Shown here piece by piece: positions 1 through 5,552 of a stretch of 9,451 nucleotides of DNA. The stretch spans positions 1-9,451 of the forward strand of contig JAKAVW010000103.1 in the NCBI GenBank assembly GCA_021827445.1. The letters run 5' to 3'. The notes under the pieces were generated by a model. It saw only the letters and a list, made by a program, of their open reading frames with translations. It was not told the origin of the DNA and ran no database searches. The DNA is from Pseudomonadota bacterium. Lineage in GTDB: Bacteria; Pseudomonadota; Gammaproteobacteria; Acidithiobacillales; Acidithiobacillaceae. Position 1 is the first letter of the stretch. Each line of letters starts with the position of its first letter. Made by a program: the position numbers and the translations under genes.

Positions 1-30
1 GTTGGGGGTGCAGAAGCCGGACGGCTGGGC
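1..30. other. Left-edge fragment downstream of bamE
   Basis: These 30 bases follow the bamE stop codon on the minus strand. They contain a small inverted repeat, AGCCG-GA-CGGCT, at 15-26. On the minus strand it is followed by TTCTGC rather than a run of T, so it is a poor match to an intrinsic terminator. No start codon or recognisable coding sequence can be read before the window edge. Confidence 0.3.
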
Positions 31-378
31 TTAAGAGGCGGTGGTCGCTGTCGGTGGGGTTATGCTTCGTACATCTCCCTGTACGCTGATCAGCTTCCCA
101 GACTTATCAAAAAGCACCAGCACCTTGCGGACTTCCGTGGCACCGTAGGCGGGTTTGAAGCTGTAAACATAAACCCACTGGTGTGGATGCCAGGGATCCT
201 GCAGGAGCGGTGAGCCGAGAATAGTATGTACCTGCAGTTCATCCATACCGGGGTGCAGTTCGGCCAGTTCTTTAGCGGTGATGACGTTGCCTTGCTGCAC
301 ATCGACGCGATAAATACTACAGGCGCCGAGCAACAGAGCACAGAAAGTGAGCAGGGTAATTAGGCGGAAGCTTCTCAT
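31..378 (-). CDS. bamE: BamE/OmlA-family outer membrane lipoprotein
   Basis: BamE is the small lipoprotein subunit of the BAM complex, which inserts beta-barrel proteins into the outer membrane; it acts on the periplasmic face. The predicted protein has 115 residues (E. coli BamE has 113). Residues 1-19 form a lipoprotein signal peptide: basic MRSFR, a hydrophobic core, and the lipobox L17-G18-A19 before lipidated C20. The mature part has the family pattern: a QGN turn near residue 30, L-x-P-G-M at 41-45, an L-G-S-P-L segment at 54-58 followed by D-P-W, then W-V-Y-V-Y, and a C-terminal strand with V-L-V-L-F-D. I chose the ATG at 376-378 because it begins directly with the signal peptide; an upstream TTG (403-405) would add nine polar residues. 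The spacing to the AAGGA upstream is short (about 2-3 nt), so initiation may be weak. The gene is divergent from fur. The family call is firm; the symbol assumes orthology. Confidence 0.88.
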   Translation of the reverse strand: MRSFRLITLLTFCALLLGACSIYRVDVQQGNVITAKELAELHPGMDELQVHTILGSPLLQDPWHPHQWVYVYSFKPAYGATEVRKVLVLFDKSGKLISVQGDVRSITPPTATTAS

Positions 379-383
379 AGTCC

Positions 384-412
384 TTGTCTTAGGTGTCAGG
401 TCCAACTATCCT
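384..412 (+). promoter_or_regulatory. Candidate sigma70 promoter for fur
   Basis: A -35 element TTGTCT (384-389) is separated by exactly 17 bases from a -10 element TATCCT (407-412). Each matches four of six consensus positions. Transcription would start near 419, giving fur a leader of about 25 nt. The element lies in the 66-bp gap between the divergent bamE and fur genes and overlaps the region that must hold the bamE promoter, for which I found no convincing pair. No clear Fur box is visible in the gap. Confidence 0.45.
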
Positions 413-424
413 AAACCATTAAGC

Positions 425-448
425 ATGGCCATTGCTACGAGCGAATGA
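425..448 (+). other. Seven-codon upstream ORF overlapping the fur start (possible)
   Basis: An ATG at 425-427 opens a frame encoding MAIATSE. Its TGA (446-448) overlaps the fur ATG (445-447) as ATGA. The fur start has only a weak Shine-Dalgarno (GAG within ACGAGCGA), so coupling through this overlap is conceivable. It recalls E. coli, where fur translation is coupled to the upstream uof leader ORF. No Shine-Dalgarno precedes the upstream ORF itself, and such a short frame can arise by chance. Nothing beyond position supports it. Confidence 0.2.
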
Positions 449-918
449 ACCACGAACGAATAAACAGCGATGAATTGAAGCGAGCCGGCCTCAAGGCAAC
501 CCTGCCCAGGCTGAAGATACTCCGCATCTTCGAGGATAGCGACGCTCGCCATCTGACTGCCGAAGAAGTTTATCGGCAGTTGCTGGAGGCCGGTGAGGAG
601 GTGGGTCTGGCCACGGTATATCGTGTGCTTACCCAGTTTGAAATGGCTGGATTGGTGCGAAGGCATCACTTCGAGGGCGACAAGGCGATCTTTGAGCTCA
701 ACGAAACAGGGCACCACGATCATATGGTCTGCACAGCCTGCGGCAAAGTGCTGGAGTTTTTCGATGAAGCGCTGGAAGCGCGGCAGCAGGAAATTGCCGC
801 GAATCAGGGCTTTTTTATCAGCGATCACAGCCTCTATCTTTATGGCACCTGTCGCGGTATGCAGGATGCAGGGATTTGTTCACTGCGGGATGACTTGCCT
901 AGGGACCGTACGAATTAG
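445..918 (+). CDS. fur: Ferric uptake regulator Fur
   Basis: Fur is a dimeric metal-sensing transcription factor that represses iron-uptake genes when loaded with Fe(II). The 157-residue protein (E. coli Fur has 148) shows the full family layout. The N-terminal winged helix spans about 1-85 and includes L-K-x-T-L-P-R near residue 20 and the recognition helix G-L-A-T-V-Y-R-V-L at 54-62. The metal and dimerisation domain follows: H90-H91-D92-H93, then C96-T-A-C99-G-K, an E-A-R-Q-Q-E-I segment at 111-117, and H128 in D-H-S-L-Y-L-Y-G. C96/C99 would form half of the structural zinc site. The second Cys pair is C136 and C145, eight residues apart, where E. coli has four. The gene is alone on the plus strand and its stop overlaps that of convergent proB by 4 bp. 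The family call is essentially certain; whether it senses iron rather than another metal is inferred from similarity to Fur. Confidence 0.96.
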   Translation: MNHERINSDELKRAGLKATLPRLKILRIFEDSDARHLTAEEVYRQLLEAGEEVGLATVYRVLTQFEMAGLVRRHHFEGDKAIFELNETGHHDHMVCTACGKVLEFFDEALEARQQEIAANQGFFISDHSLYLYGTCRGMQDAGICSLRDDLPRDRTN

Positions 919-2045
919 CTGCGGTCGCTGCTGAGCACCAGGTTGTCACGGTGGATAATCTCAATCTCATCGACATCGCCGAACAGGGTATTCAGCGCTT
1001 TACTGCTCTTACCCAGACGCAGCAAAACCTCCTGCCTTGCGAAATTCACTAAGCCACGGGCTACTTCTTGGCCTTCCGGATCGACACAGCACAGCAGATC
1101 GCCGCGTTGAAAATCGCCCTCGGCGGCGGTGATGCCGACCGGGAGCAAACTACTGCCCTTTTCCCGGAGTACCCGCGCGGCGCCAGCGTCCAGATGGAGT
1201 GTTCCGGTCGGGCGTAGTTGCCCCGCCAGCCAGCGCTTGCGGGCCGCCAGTTTGGCGACGCCCGGATGAAAATATGTTCCTATCTCCTCCCCGGCCCAAA
1301 GGCGTAACAGTACGTTTTCAGTGCTGCCTGGGGCGATAAGGGTGGCGGCCCCAGACTGGGCAGCTCGGCTCGCCGCCCGTACCTTGGTGATCATGCCGCC
1401 GCTCCCCAGCGCTGTCCCAGCCCCACCCGCCATCCGCAGCAGTTCGGGGTCCCCGGCTTGTACTTCCGTGAGCAAGCGAGCATGGGGATCGTGGCGCGGG
1501 TCTCTATCATAAATTCCCGCCTATTCAGTAAGAGTAATCAGCCGTTCAATTTCCAGCAAATTGGCGACCATGGCTGCCAGCGTGTCATTATCGCCAAAGC
1601 GGATTTCGGCACTGGCAATCGCGTCATTTTCATTGATGATGGGAACTACGCCCATCTCCAGCAGGATACGCAGCGTGGCGCGGGCATTGAGATAGCGCTG
1701 ACGATCTCGCAAATCTTCATGGGTAAGCAGAACCTGGCTGCCATGCACACTGCCACGGCGCAAGAAATCTTCATAGACCTGGATAAGTGCCGCTTGGCCG
1801 ACGCTGGCAGCCGCTTGCAGTTGGTGCAGGGCGGTAGGGCGGGTTTGCCAGCCGAGGCGCTCCATGCCGGCAGCCACCGCGCCGGAGGAGACGAGCACAA
1901 TCTCGGCGCCGTTGCGGCGGAGTACCAATATTTGTGTGACCCAGGCTTCAATAGCGGCCAGATCCAAGCCCTGGCCGTTATTGGTGAGTAAGCTGCTGCC
2001 GATTTTGATGACCCAGCGCTGCGCGGTTTTCAGGTCGCGGCTCAC
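915..2045 (-). pseudogene. proB: Glutamate 5-kinase ProB interrupted by an in-frame amber codon
   Basis: Glutamate 5-kinase phosphorylates L-glutamate with ATP, the first step of proline synthesis. One uninterrupted frame covers a full ProB (376 positions; E. coli has 367) except for TAG at 1521-1523, codon 175. Before it is the amino-acid-kinase domain: V-I-K-I-G-S-S at 12-18, V-S-S-G-A-V-A-A-G at 52-60, and I-N-E-N-D at 137-141 with F-G-D-N-D at 150-154. The stop lies within what should read L-T-(D/E)-Q-x-G-(L/I)-Y and replaces the conserved Gln; CAG to TAG is one base change. After it, Y-D-R-D-P-R, the G-S-G-G-M-I-T-K loop (214-221) and a C-terminal PUA domain (about 280-360) are all intact. 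I chose the GTG at 2043-2045, which overlaps the obgE TGA as GTGA and has GGAGG 7 nt upstream; an ATG at 2061-2063 lies ahead of that Shine-Dalgarno. A TTG at 1473-1475 could restart the C-terminal part, but no fold would begin there. It may be a recent null mutation, a sequencing error, or a suppressed stop. Confidence 0.88.
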
Positions 2046-3166
2046 GCCTCGTCCTCCTCCCATTCAGCGTCAAGATCGTCCCCTTCCCAGTCCTCCAATA
2101 CCTCATCTTCGTCGCTTTCGTCGTCCCAGTCCTCGGTCTGCTTGGGATCGGGGGCGGGGGGCAGGTCAGGAAGGGCCTGCCAGATGGCATATACCAAGGC
2201 CTCACATCCGGCACCACTGGCGGCCGAGATCAGAAAGGCGGGTCCTTGCCATTGCAGCGCTTCGCGAATCCGCTGAAAGCGTGCTGCCGCCTCCTCCTCC
2301 GGAAAGAGATCAGACTTGTTGACCACCAACCAGCGCGGCCGCTCGGCCAGGGCCGGACTATAGGCAGCCAACTCCGCTTCCAGCGCACGGATATTGGTTG
2401 CCGGATCGCTCTCATCGACGGGGGCCATGTCCACCAAATGCAGGAGCAGGCGGGTACGGCTGAGATGCTTGAGAAAGCGGGTGCCTAGCCCGGCGCCTTC
2501 GGAAGCGCCCGGAATAAGGCCGGGAATATCGGCGAGTACAAAAGACTCGTGGGTGGCGACGCGGACGACGCCGAGATTCGGATAGAGGGTAGTGAAGGGA
2601 TAGTCTGCCACTTTGGGGCGGGCGGCACTGACAGCCCGGATAAGGGTACTTTTGCCTGCATTAGGCAGACCCAGCAGCCCGACATCGGCGAGCAGGCGCA
2701 ACTCCAGGCGCAGGTTTCGTTCCTCGCCTGCAGCGCCTTTCTCAAACTGACGGGGCGCACGGTTGGTGCTCGATTTATAGGACAGATTACCGTGGCCGCC
2801 GCGGCCACTCTGGGCGACCAATAGCCGCTCGCCTTCGGTACGCAGGTCACCGAGTAATTCGCGGGTGTCGTCGTCATAAACCAGGGTACCGACGGGGACT
2901 TTGATTTCCTGATCATGACCGGCGCGACCAGTCATCTGGCGTCCAGCGCCACCATGACCGTTTTCAGCGCGATAGCGGCGTTGATAGCGGAAGTCGATGA
3001 GGGTATTGAGACTGGCCTGAGCAATCAGATAGACGCTGCCGCCGCGCCCGCCATCGCCGCCATCGGGGCCGCCGAAGGGTATGAACTTCTCGCGGCGGAA
3101 ACTCACCGATCCATGGCCGCCGTTACCGGAGGCCACATGAATGCGTACTTCGTCAATAAATTTCAT
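2042..3166 (-). CDS. obgE: Obg-family GTPase ObgE/CgtA
   Basis: Obg is an essential GTPase that binds the 50S ribosomal subunit and links ribosome maturation to growth and stress. The 374-residue protein starts at M-K-F-I-D-E-V, the usual Obg start; the frame stays open for 37 codons upstream, but those residues do not resemble Obg. The glycine-rich Obg fold is at 1-158. The G domain follows: G1 G-L-P-N-A-G-K-S-T at 166-174, G2 F-T-T at 191-193, G3 D-I-P-G at 213-216, G4 N-K-S-D at 283-286, and G5 S-A-A-S-G at 314-318. The last 35 residues are a strongly acidic tail, typical of proteobacterial Obg. The gene lies 55 nt after rpmA. The only Shine-Dalgarno-like bases (GGGAG) sit inside the 3' arm of a hairpin that ends next to the start codon. 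The codons for the acidic tail form the proB ribosome-binding site. Confidence 0.97.
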   Translation of the reverse strand: MKFIDEVRIHVASGNGGHGSVSFRREKFIPFGGPDGGDGGRGGSVYLIAQASLNTLIDFRYQRRYRAENGHGGAGRQMTGRAGHDQEIKVPVGTLVYDDDTRELLGDLRTEGERLLVAQSGRGGHGNLSYKSSTNRAPRQFEKGAAGEERNLRLELRLLADVGLLGLPNAGKSTLIRAVSAARPKVADYPFTTLYPNLGVVRVATHESFVLADIPGLIPGASEGAGLGTRFLKHLSRTRLLLHLVDMAPVDESDPATNIRALEAELAAYSPALAERPRWLVVNKSDLFPEEEAAARFQRIREALQWQGPAFLISAASGAGCEALVYAIWQALPDLPPAPDPKQTEDWDDESDEDEVLEDWEGDDLDAEWEEDEA

Positions 3167-3201
3167 AGAAAAACCCCGCTCCCGCAGAAACGGGGCGGGG
3201 T
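3167..3201 (-). terminator. Terminator-like hairpin abutting the obgE start (attenuator candidate)
   Basis: In plus-strand terms, ACCCCGC (3173-3179) pairs with GCGGGGT (3195-3201), one T bulges at 3180, and CCCG (3181-3184) pairs with CGGG (3191-3194), leaving the loop CAGAAA. On the minus strand this GC-rich 11-bp stem is followed at once by TTTTTCT and then the obgE ATG. That is the form of an intrinsic terminator, placed inside the rplU-rpmA-obgE-proB operon. The 3' arm holds the only purine-rich Shine-Dalgarno candidate for obgE, so the hairpin could also mask translation initiation. Partial termination would favour ribosomal protein output over Obg. The fold is seen directly; the function is inferred. 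Confidence 0.6.
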
Positions 3202-3202
3202 C

Positions 3203-3228
3203 CCTCTGAGCAGAGGCCTGCCTAGGCC
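3203..3228 (-). repeat. Two short inverted repeats at the rpmA 3' end
   Basis: CCTCTG-AG-CAGAGG (3203-3216) and GGCCT-GCCT-AGGCC (3215-3228) sit side by side; the second spans the rpmA TAG at 3222-3224. Neither is followed by a run of T on the minus strand, so they do not look like terminators. With the stronger hairpin at 3173-3201 they make the rpmA-obgE junction unusually structured and could slow RNA decay or form alternative folds. Confidence 0.35.
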
Positions 3229-3482
3229 GCTGAAACGACGCTGACGGTGCGCACCTGGCGCGGACCCTTGCGCTCAAATTTTACGACACCTTCGGCGGTG
3301 GCAAAGAGTGTATGATCCTTGCCGATACCGACGTTGGCACCTGGATAAAACTGGGTACCACGCTGACGAATGATGATATTGCCGCTGATGACTTCCTGTC
3401 CGGCGTAGCGCTTGACACCTAGCCGTTTGGATTGGGAATCGCGGCCGTTACGAGAGGAACCGCCCGCCTTCTTATGTGCCAT
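3222..3482 (-). CDS. rpmA: 50S ribosomal protein L27
   Basis: L27 is a small basic protein of the large ribosomal subunit whose N-terminal tail reaches the peptidyl-transferase centre. The 86-residue sequence matches the family along its length: M-A-H-K-K-A-G-G-S-S-R-N-G-R-D at the start, K-R-L-G-V-K near 20, G-Q-E-V near 28, and I-I-x-R-Q-R-G-T near 37. The N-terminus is the direct, uncleaved type found in most bacteria rather than the Firmicutes type with a cleavable extension. The ATG at 3480-3482 has AAGGAG 7 nt upstream; that Shine-Dalgarno overlaps the rplU stop codon, so the two genes are probably translationally coupled (gap 11 nt). Two short inverted repeats lie at its end, including GGCCT-GCCT-AGGCC across the stop codon. 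Confidence 0.98.
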   Translation of the reverse strand: MAHKKAGGSSRNGRDSQSKRLGVKRYAGQEVISGNIIIRQRGTQFYPGANVGIGKDHTLFATAEGVVKFERKGPRQVRTVSVVSAA

Positions 3483-3493
3483 GACTGTACTCC

Positions 3494-3805
3494 TTAGCCT
3501 TCAATGCCGGTAATACGAACTTCGGTAAAATATTGACGATGGCCCTGCTGCTTGCGGTAATGCTTGCGTCGGCGCATCTTGAAAATGTGTACTTTGGCGG
3601 CACGGCCCTGGCTCAGTACGGTGACTTTCACCGCGGCACCCTCTACCAGAGGCTGACCTACCCGAACTTCACTGCCGACACCGACCATCAGGACACGGTC
3701 CAGTGCGAGTTCGGCACCGGGTTCTACTTCCATCTTTTCGAGCCGGAGCTTGTCGCCCACTGTCACCCGATACTGCTTGCCACCATTTTCAATGACCGCG
3801 TACAT
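3494..3805 (-). CDS. rplU: 50S ribosomal protein L21
   Basis: L21 binds 23S rRNA in the large subunit. The 103-residue product equals the E. coli length and begins M-Y-A-V-I-E-N-G-G-K-Q-Y-R-V, the family signature. It continues with G-D-K-L-R-L-E near 18 and ends with the basic segment K-M-R-R-R-K-H-Y-R-K-x-Q-G-H-R near 77-92 and a T-x-V-R-I-T-x-I tail. I chose the ATG at 3803-3805; it has GGAGG 6 nt upstream, and the GTG directly before it would only add one residue. It is the first gene of the rplU-rpmA-obgE-proB unit, and a sigma70-like promoter lies about 50 nt upstream. Confidence 0.98.
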   Translation of the reverse strand: MYAVIENGGKQYRVTVGDKLRLEKMEVEPGAELALDRVLMVGVGSEVRVGQPLVEGAAVKVTVLSQGRAAKVHIFKMRRRKHYRKQQGHRQYFTEVRITGIEG

Positions 3806-3855
3806 CACAAACCTCCAACAAGAGTTTTCACCGGGACTGCCCGGAAAAGCTCGCT

Positions 3856-3885
3856 AAGATACCGTTATTAGTGCATTAACGTCAA
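3856..3885 (-). promoter_or_regulatory. Sigma70-like promoter of the rplU-rpmA-obgE-proB operon
   Basis: Read on the minus strand, TTGACG (3885-3880, five of six consensus bases) is followed by 18 bases and TATCTT (3861-3856, four of six). The predicted start near 3848 would give rplU a leader of about 43 nt containing its GGAGG. It is the best promoter pair in the gap between the transporter gene and rplU. Confidence 0.6.
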
Positions 3886-3953
3886 GCATATTTGGCTGCC
3901 GGGCATTTGGGGTCTTGACAGATTGTCAGTCCAACTAAGAAACGATGGTGCAT
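3882..3953 (-). CDS. Candidate 23-residue small ORF with perfect Shine-Dalgarno
   Basis: On the minus strand, AGGAGG (3965-3960) sits 6 nt before an ATG (3953-3951) that opens a 23-codon frame ending in TGA at 3884-3882. The peptide starts M-H-H-R-F-L-V-G-L-T-I-C and has a second Cys five residues after the first. It resembles no family I know. It starts 39 nt after the stop of the SulP transporter gene, so it could be the last cistron of the carbonic anhydrase-transporter unit; its stop codon lies inside the rplU -35 element. A 72-bp frame can arise by chance; the ribosome-binding site is the only positive evidence. An imperfect inverted repeat with a TGACA-GAT-TGTCA core (3915-3927) lies within it. 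Confidence 0.3.
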   Translation of the reverse strand: MHHRFLVGLTICQDPKCPAAKYA

Positions 3954-3992
3954 CAAGAGCCTCCTGATTGCTTGTTCCAGCGTTTGTTGGTG

Positions 3993-5543
3993 TCAGACAG
4001 GAGCCATCAATACCGGGGTATCGAAGCCCTGTTCGCGCAGTCGGATGCCGCGCAAGGGTGCGGAGCGTTCAAAATCTCTGATCACTTCGAGAACGTCGTG
4101 GTCGATGAAACCCACATGTTCGCCATCCAGTATGATCTCTGCACCCTTGGGCAGCCGCTCCAGGATATGGGAGAGTCGTGCCTTGTTCACAAAGGTCACC
4201 TCCCGATTCAGCGCAATTTTGTAAGCGGAACCCTCTCGTCCAATTTCTATGGCGCTGTGGTAATTGGCTTTGAGCACAAAGAATACCCCTGCCAGCAGGC
4301 CGACGACTACCCCTGTAATGAGACTGCTCAGCAGAATCGCGACAATGGTGATTATGAACGGAAGATATTGAGATTTATCCAGCCGAAACATTCGGTTGAA
4401 TATGCTTGGATGGGCCAGCTTGAAGCCGACGAAAATCAGGATGGAGGCTAACGCAGCCAGCGGAATCTGGTTCATCAGCGTTGCCAGAAACAGCACGGCG
4501 AACAGCAGGAATAAGCCATGCAGAAAGGCACTCGCCTTAGTGCGGGCTCCTGCCGCCACATTGGCGGTACTGCGCACGATAACTGCCGCCACCGGAAGGC
4601 CGCCGATGAGGCCACTGGCGACATTGGCGATGCCCTGACCCAGCAGCTCGCGGTCCAGCGGCGTGCGCCGTTTGAAGGCGTCGAGTTTGTCGGCTGCTTC
4701 AATAGAAAGCAGGCTTTCGAGGCTCGCAATGAAGGTGAGGGCGACAGCCGTCACCCAGACGGTTTTCGATCCGATCATCCCCCAGTCCGGCATTTGCAGC
4801 ATACCCCGCAAATCTGCGAAGGAGTGAATGATCGGTAGGTTGACCAGATTGTGGCCGCTGACGGCCAGATCCGGAACGGCGTAGAGAAGCAGTATGTTGA
4901 GTAAGGTACCAAAAACTACCGCCATGAGTGGCCCGGACAGCCAGGTTTGTTTACGCAATACCGCTACTTTGTCCCAGGTGATCAGGATGGACAGGGTAAC
5001 TACGCTGATCAGCAGTGCGCCCCACTCCAGGTGCGCCAGGGCAGTGATGACACCGCTGAAGGTGTTCTCGCCATGGGCATTGATAAAGTCCTGGCTACCG
5101 AATTCGCCCAGATCAAAACCAATGGCATAGGGAAACTGCTTGAGGATGATGATGATGCCGATAGCCGAAAGAATGCCCTGAATGACGGCAGAAGGGAAAA
5201 AATAGGCCACGACGCCCGCACGGATAATGCCCAAAACGATCTGAATGACCCCGGCGATGACCACTGCCAGCAGAAAAGCGGAGAAACTTGGGAGGACCTG
5301 CATCGCCACCAGTACCGTGGCGACGATAGCGGGAGTCGGCCCACTGACGGCCAGATGCGAACGACTGAACAGGGGGACCAGCAGACCACCCATTACGCCT
5401 GCTATGAGTCCGGAAATGAGTGGTGCACCAGAGGCCAAGGCAACGCCCAAACACAAAGGCATCGCCACCAGTGCCACCACCACCGCCGCAGGCACGTCGG
5501 CCCGCAGGTTTTTGAGGGGCGAAAGATTGACGCTGTTTTCCAT
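3993..5543 (-). CDS. SulP-family anion transporter with STAS domain, likely bicarbonate
   Basis: SulP (SLC26) proteins are inner-membrane anion transporters for sulfate, bicarbonate and related ions. This 516-residue protein has a membrane domain at about 15-425 with many hydrophobic segments, and the family motif S-G-P-T-P-A-I-V-A at 67-75. It also has the conserved region A-S-L-E-S-L-L-S-I-E-A-A-D at 273-285 and the R-S-T-A-N-V-A-A-G-A-R-T-K-A-S block at 324-338. A C-terminal cytoplasmic STAS domain covers about 440-510, with D-G-E-H-V-G-F-I-D-H-D-V-L-E-V-I at 473-488. The start ATG has GAGGA 6 nt upstream, and that site overlaps the stop codon of the carbonic anhydrase gene 9 nt before it, so translation is probably coupled. 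SulP proteins paired with or fused to carbonic anhydrase are known, which favours bicarbonate as substrate. Sulfate remains possible, as sequence alone does not separate the two. No terminator follows the gene. Confidence 0.9.
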   Translation of the reverse strand: MENSVNLSPLKNLRADVPAAVVVALVAMPLCLGVALASGAPLISGLIAGVMGGLLVPLFSRSHLAVSGPTPAIVATVLVAMQVLPSFSAFLLAVVIAGVIQIVLGIIRAGVVAYFFPSAVIQGILSAIGIIIILKQFPYAIGFDLGEFGSQDFINAHGENTFSGVITALAHLEWGALLISVVTLSILITWDKVAVLRKQTWLSGPLMAVVFGTLLNILLLYAVPDLAVSGHNLVNLPIIHSFADLRGMLQMPDWGMIGSKTVWVTAVALTFIASLESLLSIEAADKLDAFKRRTPLDRELLGQGIANVASGLIGGLPVAAVIVRSTANVAAGARTKASAFLHGLFLLFAVLFLATLMNQIPLAALASILIFVGFKLAHPSIFNRMFRLDKSQYLPFIITIVAILLSSLITGVVVGLLAGVFFVLKANYHSAIEIGREGSAYKIALNREVTFVNKARLSHILERLPKGAEIILDGEHVGFIDHDVLEVIRDFERSAPLRGIRLREQGFDTPVLMAPV

Positions 5544-5552
5544 CGTTTGTCC

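Noticed and set aside
915..1475. Separate gene for the C-terminal part of ProB from a TTG start
   Set aside because: The TTG lies in the middle of the amino-acid-kinase domain, no good Shine-Dalgarno precedes it, and the reading frame is the continuation of proB. It is better described as one gene with an amber codon.
2042..3277. Longer obgE start adding 37 residues
   Set aside because: The added residues are not Obg-like, would begin inside the rpmA coding region, and the conserved family start M-K-F-I-D-E-V is at 3166.
3914..3942. Perfect TTGACA on the plus strand as a -35 element
   Set aside because: The hexamer 17 bases downstream is AGAAAC, a poor -10, and no plus-strand gene follows. 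It is also part of a TGACA-GAT-TGTCA inverted repeat without a T-run, so I do not call it a terminator either.
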